Of a stretch of DNA of 64,000 nt, positions 1 to 8,578 are shown piece after piece. Position 1 is the stretch's first letter, and each line of letters starts with the position of its first letter. Both the position numbers and the translations under genes were made by a program. Source of the stretch: Sphingobacterium bovistauri (GTDB lineage: Bacteria > Bacteroidota > Bacteroidia > Sphingobacteriales > Sphingobacteriaceae); the NCBI RefSeq assembly GCF_020295405.1, contig NZ_JADEYP010000016.1:1-64000 (forward strand), given 5' to 3'. Below the pieces are notes generated by a model that had not been told where the DNA came from, did no database searches, and saw only the letters and a list, made by a program, of their open reading frames with translations.

Positions 1-70
1 CTTTTGGAACAATGATATCGTACAATCCTGAATAGGAACTGAAATGTATTTTTTGTTGGGTAGAAAGCAT
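1..70 (-). CDS. Transposase N-terminus, cut by the window edge (IS1182-like)
   Basis: An ATG at 70-68 on the minus strand opens a frame that runs off the left edge without a stop and encodes 23 residues starting MLSTQQKIHFSSYSG and containing LYDIIVPK. I recognise this as similar to the first residues of DDE transposases common in Sphingobacteriaceae and other Bacteroidota. Only the N-terminus is visible, so no catalytic residues can be checked. A hairpin at 104-144 lies in its 5' leader and could shield the transposase from read-through transcription. A chance frame is possible but unlikely given the resemblance. Confidence 0.5.
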   Translation of the reverse strand, partial: MLSTQQKIHFSSYSGLYDIIVPK

Positions 71-103
71 CCTGATGTCCGTTAAAACCTACTTTAAGAT
101 ACG

Positions 104-144
104 AAAAAAGGAGCAGAAAACTGTTGTTTTCCACTCCTTTTTTT
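104..144. terminator. Hairpin with T/A-runs, bidirectional terminator-like
   Basis: Arms 104-113 (A-run plus GGAG) and 134-143 (CTCC plus T-run) pair, with an inner GAAAAC/GTTTTC pairing around a short loop. It could terminate transcription in either direction. It lies within the presumed insertion sequence leader, upstream of the transposase and downstream of the MCE gene. Confidence 0.6.
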
Positions 145-200
145 AGCCCAATCTAAAAGGGGACTTTTTCAGTGCCCTCGAGTAACCTCAGGGATCTTTT

Positions 201-1148
201 TTATTTTGTGTCTTTCTTGCCAAAAATGGATATTTTTAAATACTTTCCTGGATTTGTCTTGAGGTCATGAACCAGTTGGTCTAAGTTTTCTGAAGCGTTA
301 TTTAGATTATTGTACAATTTGTCATCGTTTACTAGTAATCCTATTGAGCCTTCGCCTTTATTAATCTTATCAGTGATAGCTTGTAAATCCTTCATTGCCT
401 TATTGGCATTGTCTACAGTTGCTTTTATTTCAGTTTGTGACAGATCAGATGACAGGTTGTCAAGGTTTTCCATTATTTTATTGATACGGCTACTGTTATT
501 TTTAAAGTTATTCGTTATTGATTCTAGGTTTTGCATGATCTTAGCCAAGCGAACCCTTTCAGATCCCATCAAACCTTCGACATCTGTGGTAATTTTTTCT
601 ACATTTTTCAAAGAAATAGATATACTGTGTAAGCTAGATTTGAAATCTCGTTGAAATTCATCATCTAATGCTGTATTAACTGCCGATAATACTGAATCTA
701 GTTTTACGACCAAATCTTCAACTTTCTTTTGCAAAGGTTCTACTTTTTGCAATAAATTAGCTTGTACATCTGATTGTAGTGGACTGCCATCTTGTGCATA
801 TGTTTTACTATTCCCAATATCAAATACAATAACTTTTCCGCCCAAAAATCCGTCATTTGAGATTCTTGCTATTGTGTTTGAAGGAATTTTATAATCGTCT
901 TGAATTTTAAATTCTGTACGTATTTTGCCGTTGTCTAATAATGTGGTTTTGGAGACACGACCTATCTTAAAGCCATTTACTAAGACAGGATTTGATACGG
1001 CCAATCCATCAACATTGTCATAGTCAGTATAAAACATGTTTTCTGAACTAAAAACATCGTTCCCTTTTAAAAAACTGTATCCGATAAATAATAATGCTAT
1101 AGCGATAGCCGTCAGTGCGCCAACTTTAGTTTCGTTAGATAATTTCAA
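201..1148 (-). CDS. MCE/MlaD-family protein, putative lipid-transport substrate-binding subunit
   Basis: This is a 315-residue protein. Residues 1-25 form an N-terminal membrane anchor (TKVGALTAIAIALLFIGYSF) and residues about 38-115 are an MCE domain (YTDYDNVDGLAVSNPVLVNG, then IGRV). The rest is a long, mostly helical, coiled-coil-prone tail to about residue 290. MCE proteins anchored in the inner membrane bind phospholipid and shuttle it between the membranes. Partner permease and ATPase genes are not in the window. It follows the two amidase genes on the same strand (77 bp gap), so it may be transcribed with them. The MCE family call is firm; the exact lipid and partners are not known. 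Confidence 0.88.
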   Translation of the reverse strand: MKLSNETKVGALTAIAIALLFIGYSFLKGNDVFSSENMFYTDYDNVDGLAVSNPVLVNGFKIGRVSKTTLLDNGKIRTEFKIQDDYKIPSNTIARISNDGFLGGKVIVFDIGNSKTYAQDGSPLQSDVQANLLQKVEPLQKKVEDLVVKLDSVLSAVNTALDDEFQRDFKSSLHSISISLKNVEKITTDVEGLMGSERVRLAKIMQNLESITNNFKNNSSRINKIMENLDNLSSDLSQTEIKATVDNANKAMKDLQAITDKINKGEGSIGLLVNDDKLYNNLNNASENLDQLVHDLKTNPGKYLKISIFGKKDTK

Positions 1149-1225
1149 TTTTACCTTGTTTAGATTCTATATGAATATACATATAACACCTTAAAGATAT
1201 AAAATGTTTAGTTATTGAATTAAAA

Positions 1226-2071
1226 TTAGAACTTTTTAATTGCGTTGAATAAGCTATTAACAATTTCCTGTTGTCCTTTATCAGACATTAAATACCTTTC
1301 TTCTTCAGAATTACTGATAAATCCAACTTCTGTTAATACGGCCGGCATTCCTGCTGTCTTTAAAACAGCAAATGGACCCTCTTTAATTCCTCTGTCACCT
1401 CGACCCGCCTTTCTATATTCAGTTTGCATTAACTTTGCCAATCGAATACTCTGGTCACGGTATTTTCTTTTTAGGACTTTAAAGACGATGTATGATGAAG
1501 GGTCTTTTGGGTCAAAACCACCGTAATTTTCTTCATGATTATCTTCCAATAGTATTGAAGCATTTTCCCTAATTGCTACATCTTGATTTACCATGCTATT
1601 GTATCCCAATACAAATGTTTCAGTGCCTTTAGCTGATGTGTTCGTTACTTTTTGTGTTACCCATTTGCCTCTCTTATTTTTGACACGTCGTGTTGTTTCA
1701 CCTCCTGAATTTAAGTGTATAGAAACAAATAAGTCCGCATGCTGTTTATTGGCTAATGCTGGACGCTCATAGAGGTTTGGATAAATATCTGTTTTGCGTG
1801 TATAGATCACTTTAGTGCCTGGAATTTCAGCCTCAAGTTTTTTTCCAAGTTTTAAAGCTATATCTAGTGCAATTACTTTTTCACGTGAAAGTTTTCCTAT
1901 TGCGCCAGGATCTTTTCCACCATGACCAGCATCAAGTACAATTATTCTGCCTTTTGTAATGGGAGGTGATGAAGAAATACTATTGGTAGATGAGATAGTG
2001 AAGCTACTTATTAAAGTGAATAAGCTTATTCCAAATGTTACTATTAAGAGTTTACTTGCAGTTACCTTCAT
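1226..2071 (-). CDS. N-acetylmuramoyl-L-alanine amidase (Amidase_3), copy 2
   Basis: This 281-residue exported enzyme cleaves the amide bond between N-acetylmuramic acid and the stem peptide of peptidoglycan. A hydrophobic N-terminal signal segment precedes the Amidase_3 fold. Visible zinc and catalytic positions are His50 (LDAGHGGKDPGA), Glu64, His119 (VSIHLNSG) and Glu248 (LTEVGFIS). It is a close tandem paralogue of the gene at 2122-2946, sharing the long FDPKDPSSYIVFKV stretch, which points to local duplication. It is probably transcribed from the promoter upstream of the first copy. The function in daughter-cell separation or wall turnover is inferred from the family. Confidence 0.92.
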   Translation of the reverse strand: MKVTASKLLIVTFGISLFTLISSFTISSTNSISSSPPITKGRIIVLDAGHGGKDPGAIGKLSREKVIALDIALKLGKKLEAEIPGTKVIYTRKTDIYPNLYERPALANKQHADLFVSIHLNSGGETTRRVKNKRGKWVTQKVTNTSAKGTETFVLGYNSMVNQDVAIRENASILLEDNHEENYGGFDPKDPSSYIVFKVLKRKYRDQSIRLAKLMQTEYRKAGRGDRGIKEGPFAVLKTAGMPAVLTEVGFISNSEEERYLMSDKGQQEIVNSLFNAIKKF

Positions 2072-2121
2072 CTATTTTTATTGAATTAATTTATTTGTAA
2101 AAATAATATATTTGAATAGTA

Positions 2122-2946
2122 TTATTTTGCTACAGCGACTTTATAGTTCTTAATTGCTTCTGTAAGGTTTTTTACTATTTCAGCCTGTCCTTCTTCAGAA
2201 AGCATATAATCCTCTTCCGTAGGGCTTGATATAAAGCCTATTTCTGTTAACACAGCAGGCATACTAGCACGCGATAATACAGCTAAGCCTTGTTCCTTCA
2301 CACCTCTATTAGGTCTATTAGAGGTGATAAATTCATTTTGAATTAACGATGCTAAACGTATACTGCGGTCACGGTATTGACGTTTCATCACTTTAAAAAC
2401 GATATATGATGACGGGTCTTTAGGGTCAAATCCTATTAAATCGGCATTATTTTCTTCATAATTGTCTTCTAAAAGCATGTCAGCATTCTCTCGAATAGCC
2501 ACATCTTGCTCATTCATCCGATGGAAACCTAGTACAAGTGTTTCTGTTCCAGTTACCTGAGGGTTTTTGCGTCTTGCGTTATTTGCAGAATTGGCATGAA
2601 TAGAAACAAATAAATCAGCGTGATTTTTATTTGCTATTTCTGAACGGGTACGGAATGCTACATCGACATCGGTGCTTCTTGTTAGTAACACATTAATGCC
2701 TAATTTTTCTTCTAAATCTTTCTTTAGCTTTAATGATATATCTAATACAATATCTTTTTCTTTTGATTTTCGACCTACAGCGCCCAAAGCAGCACCACCA
2801 TGACCTGGATCAAGTACGACAGTGAATGTTTTCTTGGGTGGATCGCTGGGTTCTTGTGGGCTTACATTTGATGAAGATAACGTACAAATTAAGACGGCAG
2901 CTAATAAAGAGGTACTTATATATTTAACACTATTTATAAATTTCAT
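2122..2946 (-). CDS. N-acetylmuramoyl-L-alanine amidase (Amidase_3), copy 1
   Basis: This 274-residue paralogue of the neighbouring amidase is the promoter-proximal copy. An N-terminal signal segment (residues about 8-25) is followed by the zinc amidase domain with His49 (LDPGHGGAALGA), Glu63, His117 (FVSIHANSAN) and a C-terminal Glu in LTEIGFIS. It lacks the basic insert that copy 2 carries after the SIHLNSG motif, and has a longer C-terminal tail (YKVAVAK). It lies divergent from lptD, with about 165 bp between the two start codons. Copy 2 and the MCE gene follow on the same strand, giving a likely envelope operon of three genes. Confidence 0.92.
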   Translation of the reverse strand: MKFINSVKYISTSLLAAVLICTLSSSNVSPQEPSDPPKKTFTVVLDPGHGGAALGAVGRKSKEKDIVLDISLKLKKDLEEKLGINVLLTRSTDVDVAFRTRSEIANKNHADLFVSIHANSANNARRKNPQVTGTETLVLGFHRMNEQDVAIRENADMLLEDNYEENNADLIGFDPKDPSSYIVFKVMKRQYRDRSIRLASLIQNEFITSNRPNRGVKEQGLAVLSRASMPAVLTEIGFISSPTEEDYMLSEEGQAEIVKNLTEAIKNYKVAVAK

Positions 2947-2995
2947 TTTTGTTTTTTTAACATTTTTGTGTGATGATTCAAAAACTGTTCGCGGA

Positions 2996-3024
2996 CAAAG
3001 ATAATGTATAAATTTTTATTCAAA
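2996..3024 (-). promoter_or_regulatory. Bacteroidota-type promoter for the amidase/MCE genes
   Basis: On the minus strand a TTTG (3024-3021) is separated by 17 bases from TATCTTTG (3003-2996), an exact match to the TAnnTTTG -7 box. The spacing falls in the range seen in Flavobacterium-type promoters. The predicted start of transcription lies about 40 bases before the ATG at 2946. Confidence 0.6.
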
Positions 3025-3078
3025 AAAATATCACCTTTATCTAGGTCTTTTTTGACTATTTTTGATGTTAATAGTTTA

Positions 3079-3086
3079 TTTTTGCG
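3079..3086 (+). promoter_or_regulatory. -7 box for lptD
   Basis: TATTTTTG matches TAnnTTTG exactly and lies 25 bases before the lptD start codon. An upstream TTTG occurs at 3051-3054 (24-base spacer, slightly long). It is divergent from the amidase promoter. Confidence 0.5.
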
Positions 3087-3111
3087 CTAAAATAATTATA
3101 AGAAATTCAAT

Positions 3112-5772
3112 TTGAAGACGCTAACGAGTATTTTATGTGTTTGGGTATTCCTTTTTATGGGAATAGGTGTAAGTTATTCGCAAATGATTCGTTCGCAGAA
3201 TTCAAATATTTCTGTTCAAGATACTACGAAATCTGTTGCGGATACATCTACTAATTTTTTAAAAGCTTCGATAGGTAAAGATACTGTCGTGATGAAAAAT
3301 GATAGTGGGCTTGAAACTGTGGTCACAATAGTAGCAAATGATTCTGCATGGAATGAGGTTAGTAAAAATGTAATTCATTTGTATAGTGGTGCCAAGGTTA
3401 AATATCAAGAATTTGAACTTTCTGCAGATTATATCCGCTTGGATCGAAATACAAATATGCTTTATGCCAGCGGTGTAAAGGATCATACTGGGAAATATGT
3501 GGGACGACCAGTCGTATTATTTCCAAATGAGACCCCCAAGGCAGTTGACTCCCTGTTATATAATTATAAGACGCAAGAAGGTAAAACTTTCGGTATTATG
3601 ACAGAGGAAGATGGGGGGTATATTCAAGCACGTGTGCTTCGTAAAAATATTTATGACGAGATGTCTATCAAACATGCGATGTACAGTACGTGTGATCTAC
3701 CATTTCCGCATACACATTTTGGTATAGCCATACCTAAAGGTTTGATCACCTCGAAGCAGGTAATTGCTGAATGGCCGCACTTGGTTGTTCAAGGTATTCC
3801 TTTCAAATTTTTAACAGTACCTTTTGGTTTTTTTCCTAAGACTAATAAAAAACAATCTGGTTTTTTATTTCCTTCGTTTGGTGATGATGTGACAAGGGGA
3901 TTTGGTTTGCGTGATTTTGGATGGTATTTAACCTTTAATGATTATTGGGATTCTGAATTAAGAGGGTCTTTTTATTCCAAAGGTGCATGGGAGTCTTCTA
4001 TTCGTACTAATTATTTGGTAAACTACAAATATAGCGGAGGTTTTAATCTTCGATTTGCTTCTACCCCGACAGGTGTCGAAGGATCGGAAAGTTTTAAAAG
4101 AGCTAAAGATTTTAACGTCACTTGGACGCATACTCAAAGACAGGAAGCTAATCCTGGTACGTCTTTCTCTGCCTCAGTCAACTTTGGTACTTCATCATAC
4201 TTCCAAAATTCAGGAGCAGGAAGTACATATAATTATGAGCAGTTGACACGTAACAATATGTCATCTTCAATTAGTTATGGTAAAGTGTTTGCAGACGGTA
4301 AGGTGAATTTTACTTCAAGTGCGACACACCGTCAAGACATGTCTACGGGTAAAGTAGATTTAGAATTACCTCAGTTTGCATTGAACGTATCAACTTTTAA
4401 CCCTTTTGATTCCAAAGATCGTGTAGGTGAACAGAAATGGTATCAACGTATAACAGTTGGTTATAGCTTACAAGGTAGAAACTCATTGTCTACAGGTGAT
4501 TCAACAATATTTAGCAAACAAACTTTACAACAGTTTACCAATGGTTTTCAACATAACATTCCTGTAAGTTTGAGTTTGAATGCGTTCAAACATTTTCAAT
4601 TTAATACTTCAGTAAATTATACGGAAAGATGGTATCTGCAATCTATTCGTAATTATAGAGCAAATGAGTTAAATGGATATATCAATGTAAAGGATACCGT
4701 TGGTGGTTTCCGTCGTGCTTATGATTATTCTATGTCGAGTGGTTTGTCTACAAAAGTATATGGTATTATGGATCGAAAAATTGGTAAAATTGAAGCAATT
4801 CGTCACGTCATAACACCATCTATTAACTTTAATTATAGACCAGACTTTGGTGATCCTAAATATGGTTTTTATAGAGAATGGACAGACAAGGATGGTAGAT
4901 TAGCTGATTATTCTATTTTCGAAGGAGCTATTTTCGGAGGGCCGTCTTCAGGGAAATCAATGGGTATAGGGTTTTCAGTAGATAACAATATTGAAGCAAA
5001 AATTAGAAATAAAAGTGATAGTTCTGACACAGACAAGGAAGCTTTTAAAAAGATCCCAATTATTCAAGGGTTAACTTTTAGTGGAAATTATAATTTTGCT
5101 GCAGATTCATTGAAATTGTCAACAATTTCTTTTTCAGGGCGGACAAGCTTGTTTAAAGAAAAGATAAATCTAAATTTCAATGGTACATTTGACCCCTATG
5201 TATTGGACAGTAGAGGCCAACGTATTGATCGATTTACGATGAAAGATGGGAAATTAGCAAGATTGACTAATTTTGGTCTTTCATTCGATTATAGCTTTAA
5301 CCCGGATGCGAACAAGAGTCGTAATAATAATTTGGATTCAATGCGAAATCAAATGCCTAATATGACCAAGGAACAGTCTGAGGCATTGTCAAGAATCAGC
5401 AGGGATCCTAATGCATTTGTTGATTTTAATATTCCATGGAATTTATCAGGTTCATTTAGTCTACAATATTTTACACGTTTTGACCAAGACGTGAGACGTG
5501 AGCGAAGTGATTATACGGCTACGGTAAACTTACATGGAGATGTAAATGTAACACCGAAGTGGAAAATTCAATTTAACTCAGGTTACGATATTAGAAGGAA
5601 TGAAATTGCGATGACTAATTTTTCAATTTATCGTGATTTACACTGTTGGGATATGTCCGTTGGCTGGGTTCCATTTGGTAGATTTCAAAGTTATAATATC
5701 ACAATCCGAGCAAAAGCATCGGTGCTTCAAGATTTGAAACTCACAAAACGTAACAGTCATTATTCTTATTAA
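3112..5772 (+). CDS. lptD: LptD-like outer-membrane LPS assembly protein
   Basis: This 886-residue protein is the putative outer-membrane translocon that inserts lipopolysaccharide into the outer leaflet. A signal peptide (residues 1-24, ending SYSQ) is followed by an N-terminal OstA/LptA-like region (about 60-190, with HLYSGAKVKYQEFELSADYI) and then a large beta-barrel rich in alternating aromatic and polar strands. The start is a TTG at 3112: no ATG fits upstream, and the TTG gives a complete signal peptide. A -7 box precedes it. cinA follows after 24 bp. The length and N-terminal motif match the Bacteroidota members of COG1452. Confidence 0.9.
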   Translation: MKTLTSILCVWVFLFMGIGVSYSQMIRSQNSNISVQDTTKSVADTSTNFLKASIGKDTVVMKNDSGLETVVTIVANDSAWNEVSKNVIHLYSGAKVKYQEFELSADYIRLDRNTNMLYASGVKDHTGKYVGRPVVLFPNETPKAVDSLLYNYKTQEGKTFGIMTEEDGGYIQARVLRKNIYDEMSIKHAMYSTCDLPFPHTHFGIAIPKGLITSKQVIAEWPHLVVQGIPFKFLTVPFGFFPKTNKKQSGFLFPSFGDDVTRGFGLRDFGWYLTFNDYWDSELRGSFYSKGAWESSIRTNYLVNYKYSGGFNLRFASTPTGVEGSESFKRAKDFNVTWTHTQRQEANPGTSFSASVNFGTSSYFQNSGAGSTYNYEQLTRNNMSSSISYGKVFADGKVNFTSSATHRQDMSTGKVDLELPQFALNVSTFNPFDSKDRVGEQKWYQRITVGYSLQGRNSLSTGDSTIFSKQTLQQFTNGFQHNIPVSLSLNAFKHFQFNTSVNYTERWYLQSIRNYRANELNGYINVKDTVGGFRRAYDYSMSSGLSTKVYGIMDRKIGKIEAIRHVITPSINFNYRPDFGDPKYGFYREWTDKDGRLADYSIFEGAIFGGPSSGKSMGIGFSVDNNIEAKIRNKSDSSDTDKEAFKKIPIIQGLTFSGNYNFAADSLKLSTISFSGRTSLFKEKINLNFNGTFDPYVLDSRGQRIDRFTMKDGKLARLTNFGLSFDYSFNPDANKSRNNNLDSMRNQMPNMTKEQSEALSRISRDPNAFVDFNIPWNLSGSFSLQYFTRFDQDVRRERSDYTATVNLHGDVNVTPKWKIQFNSGYDIRRNEIAMTNFSIYRDLHCWDMSVGWVPFGRFQSYNITIRAKASVLQDLKLTKRNSHYSY

Positions 5773-5796
5773 TTTTTTTTTTACTAACTATGTGTT

Positions 5797-7041
5797 ATGA
5801 ATGCTGAAATCATAACCATAGGTGACGAGATATTAATAGGACAAATCGTTGATTCTAATTCTGCTTGGATTGGTAATCAATTGAATCTGCTCAATATTCC
5901 TGTTGTGCAGATTACTTCTATTTCAGATTTAGCCGAAAAAATTACTGAAACACTTGTCCAGGCCGCAAGTAGAGCTGAATTAGTAATTGTAACAGGTGGA
6001 CTTGGACCTACCAAAGACGATGTTACAAAAGAAACTATTTCTGCTTTTTTTGGAAAACCTTTAGTTAGAAACCAAAGTGTTTTAACACATGTAGAAGGGA
6101 TATTTGCGCGTGTGGCATCGGGGAGGGAAATGCCAGAAGTCAATATGCGTCAAGCTGATGTGATAGAAGGTTGTGAGGTGTTGTTTAATGACGTTGGTAC
6201 TGCTCCTGGAATGTGGATTGAACGAGAGGGTAAGATATTTGTTTTTATGCCAGGGGTGCCGTTTGAAATGAAATATCTAATGACAAATCGTATCCTACCT
6301 AAACTAGGGCAGTTAGATACACATTTACTTATTAAACACCGTCATTTGATTACGATCGGATTGGGAGAGTCATTTCTTGCAGCCAAAATCGAAGATATCG
6401 AAAATTCACTCCCACCCACTATTAAATTAGCATATTTACCAAAATTGGGATTAGTGCGATTACGTTTGACCCAATATGGTAATTCGGATGATAAGATTGA
6501 TGTATTTCATGAAAAGCTTATCGAAAGATTAGATAATCATGTTGTGTCAACAAAAGATGTCACAATTGAAGAAGCAATTGTTGAACATTTTGCAGAGGAT
6601 AACATTAAATTGGCTACAGCAGAAAGTTGTACTGGTGGACGGATTTCAAGTGCAATTACAGCGGTATCCGGTGCAAGTGCTATGTTTGATTGCGGAATTG
6701 TGGCTTATCAAAATACGATTAAACAACAAATTTTAGGTGTAAAAGAGGAGACCTTAAAAAAATTCGGAGCAGTAAGTGAGCAGACTGTAATAGAGATGGC
6801 CGAAGGTGTGAAAAAGTTAGCGAATGCTGATTATTCTATAGCTACAAGTGGAATAGCAGGTCCAGGAGGAGGTACGCCAGAAAAACCTATTGGTACTGTC
6901 TGGGTGGCTATTAGTGGTCGTGTTGAGACACAAACAAGATTGTTTCAATTTCATAATGATCGCTTGATAAATATTGAACGTACTGTAGCTAATGCCTTTG
7001 CTATGCTTTGGAATATGTATATAAAAGAGAGAGGTAATTAG
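5797..7041 (+). CDS. cinA: CinA-family protein, nicotinamide-nucleotide amidohydrolase
   Basis: This 414-residue protein has two domains. The N-terminal MoCF-like (COG1058) domain, residues about 1-170, contains TIGDEILIGQIVDSNSAW and VTGGLGPTKDD. The C-terminal CinA/PncC domain, about 255-410, contains TAESCTGGRIS and SGIAGPGGGTPEKPIGTVW. The C-terminal domain deamidates nicotinamide mononucleotide in NAD salvage, and some CinA proteins also have ADP-ribose pyrophosphatase activity in the N-terminal domain. It starts 24 bp after lptD and is probably co-transcribed. The length is typical and both domains look intact. Confidence 0.95.
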   Translation: MNAEIITIGDEILIGQIVDSNSAWIGNQLNLLNIPVVQITSISDLAEKITETLVQAASRAELVIVTGGLGPTKDDVTKETISAFFGKPLVRNQSVLTHVEGIFARVASGREMPEVNMRQADVIEGCEVLFNDVGTAPGMWIEREGKIFVFMPGVPFEMKYLMTNRILPKLGQLDTHLLIKHRHLITIGLGESFLAAKIEDIENSLPPTIKLAYLPKLGLVRLRLTQYGNSDDKIDVFHEKLIERLDNHVVSTKDVTIEEAIVEHFAEDNIKLATAESCTGGRISSAITAVSGASAMFDCGIVAYQNTIKQQILGVKEETLKKFGAVSEQTVIEMAEGVKKLANADYSIATSGIAGPGGGTPEKPIGTVWVAISGRVETQTRLFQFHNDRLINIERTVANAFAMLWNMYIKERGN

Positions 7042-7141
7042 AAATATACTTCTGTGTAATTTTAGTTTTAAAAAATTATATTTTGTTTTTAGGGATTCTA
7101 TTCCTAATTATTTAATTTAGTAACATAAATCGCAAAATAAT

Positions 7142-8500
7142 ATGGCAATATACAAGTTGATTCTTCCAAAAATGGGTGAGAGTGTGTCGGAAGCGACAAT
7201 CACAAAATGGGTAAAATCCATTGGTGATTTTGTTAAAGAAGATGAAACTATTGCAGAGATTGCTACTGATAAAGTAGATTCTGAAGTACCTTCGTCCGTG
7301 AATGGCGTATTGAAAGAATTTCTATTTGAAGAAGGTACTGTTGCTCAGGTTGGCGATGCAATTGCTTTGATAGAAATAGAGGGAGATAGTGAAGATGTTA
7401 TAGAAGATAAAATCGTTACTTCGACGACTTCTAAAGAAAATATAAATAATAATTCTGATGAATTTGAAATTCCAGGTTTAGCGAAATTATCTTCGGATCA
7501 AGAAACTCCTGTTAAAGAAGCAATAACTTCTGACGGCCGTTTTTATTCCCCTTTGGTTCGTAGTATAGCGCAGCAAGAAAATGTGTCGCAGGCTGAATTA
7601 GACATTATTGTAGGATCAGGATCTGAGGGTAGAGTTACTAAACAAGATGTATTTGATTTTATTGCAGCCCGCTCGAGTGGATCGATTTCAAATAATGTTG
7701 TAGCACCACAACAATCAAACATATTGCATGATCAGGTCATAAAGCCATCTCATGCTCAGTCTACTCCCGCACAAATCGTGAAGAGTATGAATGGTGATGA
7801 AATTATAGAAATGGATCGTATGCGTCGTCTAATCGCAGATCATATGGTTCAAAGTATTCATACTTCCCCTCATGTTTTTTCGGTAGTTGAGGCAGACGTG
7901 ACGAATTTGGTGAATTGGAGAAATAAAGTAAAAGATTCTTATAAAAAGCGTGAAGGCGAAAACATTACTTTCAGCCCTCTTATAATTGAAGCTATTAGTA
8001 AGGCATTGAAAGATTTTCCAATGGTTAATGTTTCAGTGGATGGTTATAAAATTATTAAGCGCAAACATATTAATATTGGTATGGCAGCAGCTTTACCTTC
8101 AGGCAATTTAATTGTTCCTGTAATAAAAGATGCGGATCAATTGAGTTTAGTAGGATTGAGCAAGTCTGTCAATGATTTAGCAAACCGAGCACGTGCGAAC
8201 AAGTTGAATCCAGATGATACACAAGGAGGTACTTTTACATTTACGAATATTGGAGCATTTGGTAATATTTTAGGTATGCCAATTATCAATCAACCGCAAG
8301 CAGCTATTCTTGCTGTCGGTTCAATTACAAAAAAACCTGCTGTCCTTGAAACTGAAGATGGCGATGTGATTGCTATTCGTCATATGATGTATTTGACGAT
8401 GTCTTATGATCACCGAGTGATTGATGGGGCATTGGGAGGTATGTTCTTACGACGTGTGGGTGATTATTTAGAAAAATGGGACAAAGAAAGAATCATATAA
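7142..8500 (+). CDS. 2-oxo acid dehydrogenase complex dihydrolipoyl acyltransferase (E2)
   Basis: This 452-residue E2 subunit transfers acyl groups to CoA in a pyruvate, 2-oxoglutarate or branched-chain complex. Residues 1-80 are a lipoyl domain with the modified Lys44 in EIATDKVDSEVP. Residues about 136-178 are the E3-binding domain (YSPLVRSIAQQENV). A low-complexity linker follows, then the catalytic domain (about 220-450) ending with the SYDHRVIDGALGG active-site motif. The E1 and E3 genes are not adjacent, so the substrate class is not fixed; the sequence style resembles branched-chain E2 of Bacteroidota. It lies 100 bp after cinA and ends at a strong terminator. Confidence 0.92.
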   Translation: MAIYKLILPKMGESVSEATITKWVKSIGDFVKEDETIAEIATDKVDSEVPSSVNGVLKEFLFEEGTVAQVGDAIALIEIEGDSEDVIEDKIVTSTTSKENINNNSDEFEIPGLAKLSSDQETPVKEAITSDGRFYSPLVRSIAQQENVSQAELDIIVGSGSEGRVTKQDVFDFIAARSSGSISNNVVAPQQSNILHDQVIKPSHAQSTPAQIVKSMNGDEIIEMDRMRRLIADHMVQSIHTSPHVFSVVEADVTNLVNWRNKVKDSYKKREGENITFSPLIIEAISKALKDFPMVNVSVDGYKIIKRKHINIGMAAALPSGNLIVPVIKDADQLSLVGLSKSVNDLANRARANKLNPDDTQGGTFTFTNIGAFGNILGMPIINQPQAAILAVGSITKKPAVLETEDGDVIAIRHMMYLTMSYDHRVIDGALGGMFLRRVGDYLEKWDKERII

Positions 8501-8541
8501 AAAACAAAGCCTACAATTTTTTTGTAGGCTTTGTTTTTTAT
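8501..8541 (+). terminator. Rho-independent terminator after the E2 gene
   Basis: A perfect 16-bp stem (8501-8516 with 8522-8537, core CAAAGCCTACAA/TTGTAGGCTTTG) with a five-T loop and a T-rich tail starts directly after the TAA stop. Confidence 0.88.
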
Positions 8542-8578
8542 ATGCTATATTTAGTTTAGAGAGTAGAGTCTATTACGT

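Larger units (their letters stand above)
1..178 (-). mobile_element. Left-edge fragment of a probable insertion sequence (transposase 5' end plus terminal region)
   Basis: The minus strand holds the start of a transposase-like reading frame (70 down to 1) preceded by about 110 bases of non-coding DNA. Near the outer edge, positions 177-159 read GGGCACTGAAAAAGTCCCC on the minus strand, which resembles terminal inverted repeats of Bacteroidota DDE insertion sequences. The element would then end about 20 bases beyond the stop codon of the MCE gene at 201. The family assignment (IS1182-like) is from memory of the N-terminus. The other end and any target duplication lie outside the window, so the exact boundary is inferred. 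Confidence 0.45.

Noticed and set aside
310..654. 114-residue plus-strand frame opposite the MCE gene
   Set aside because: Lies wholly inside a well-supported gene on the other strand, with no domain or signal; a shadow frame.
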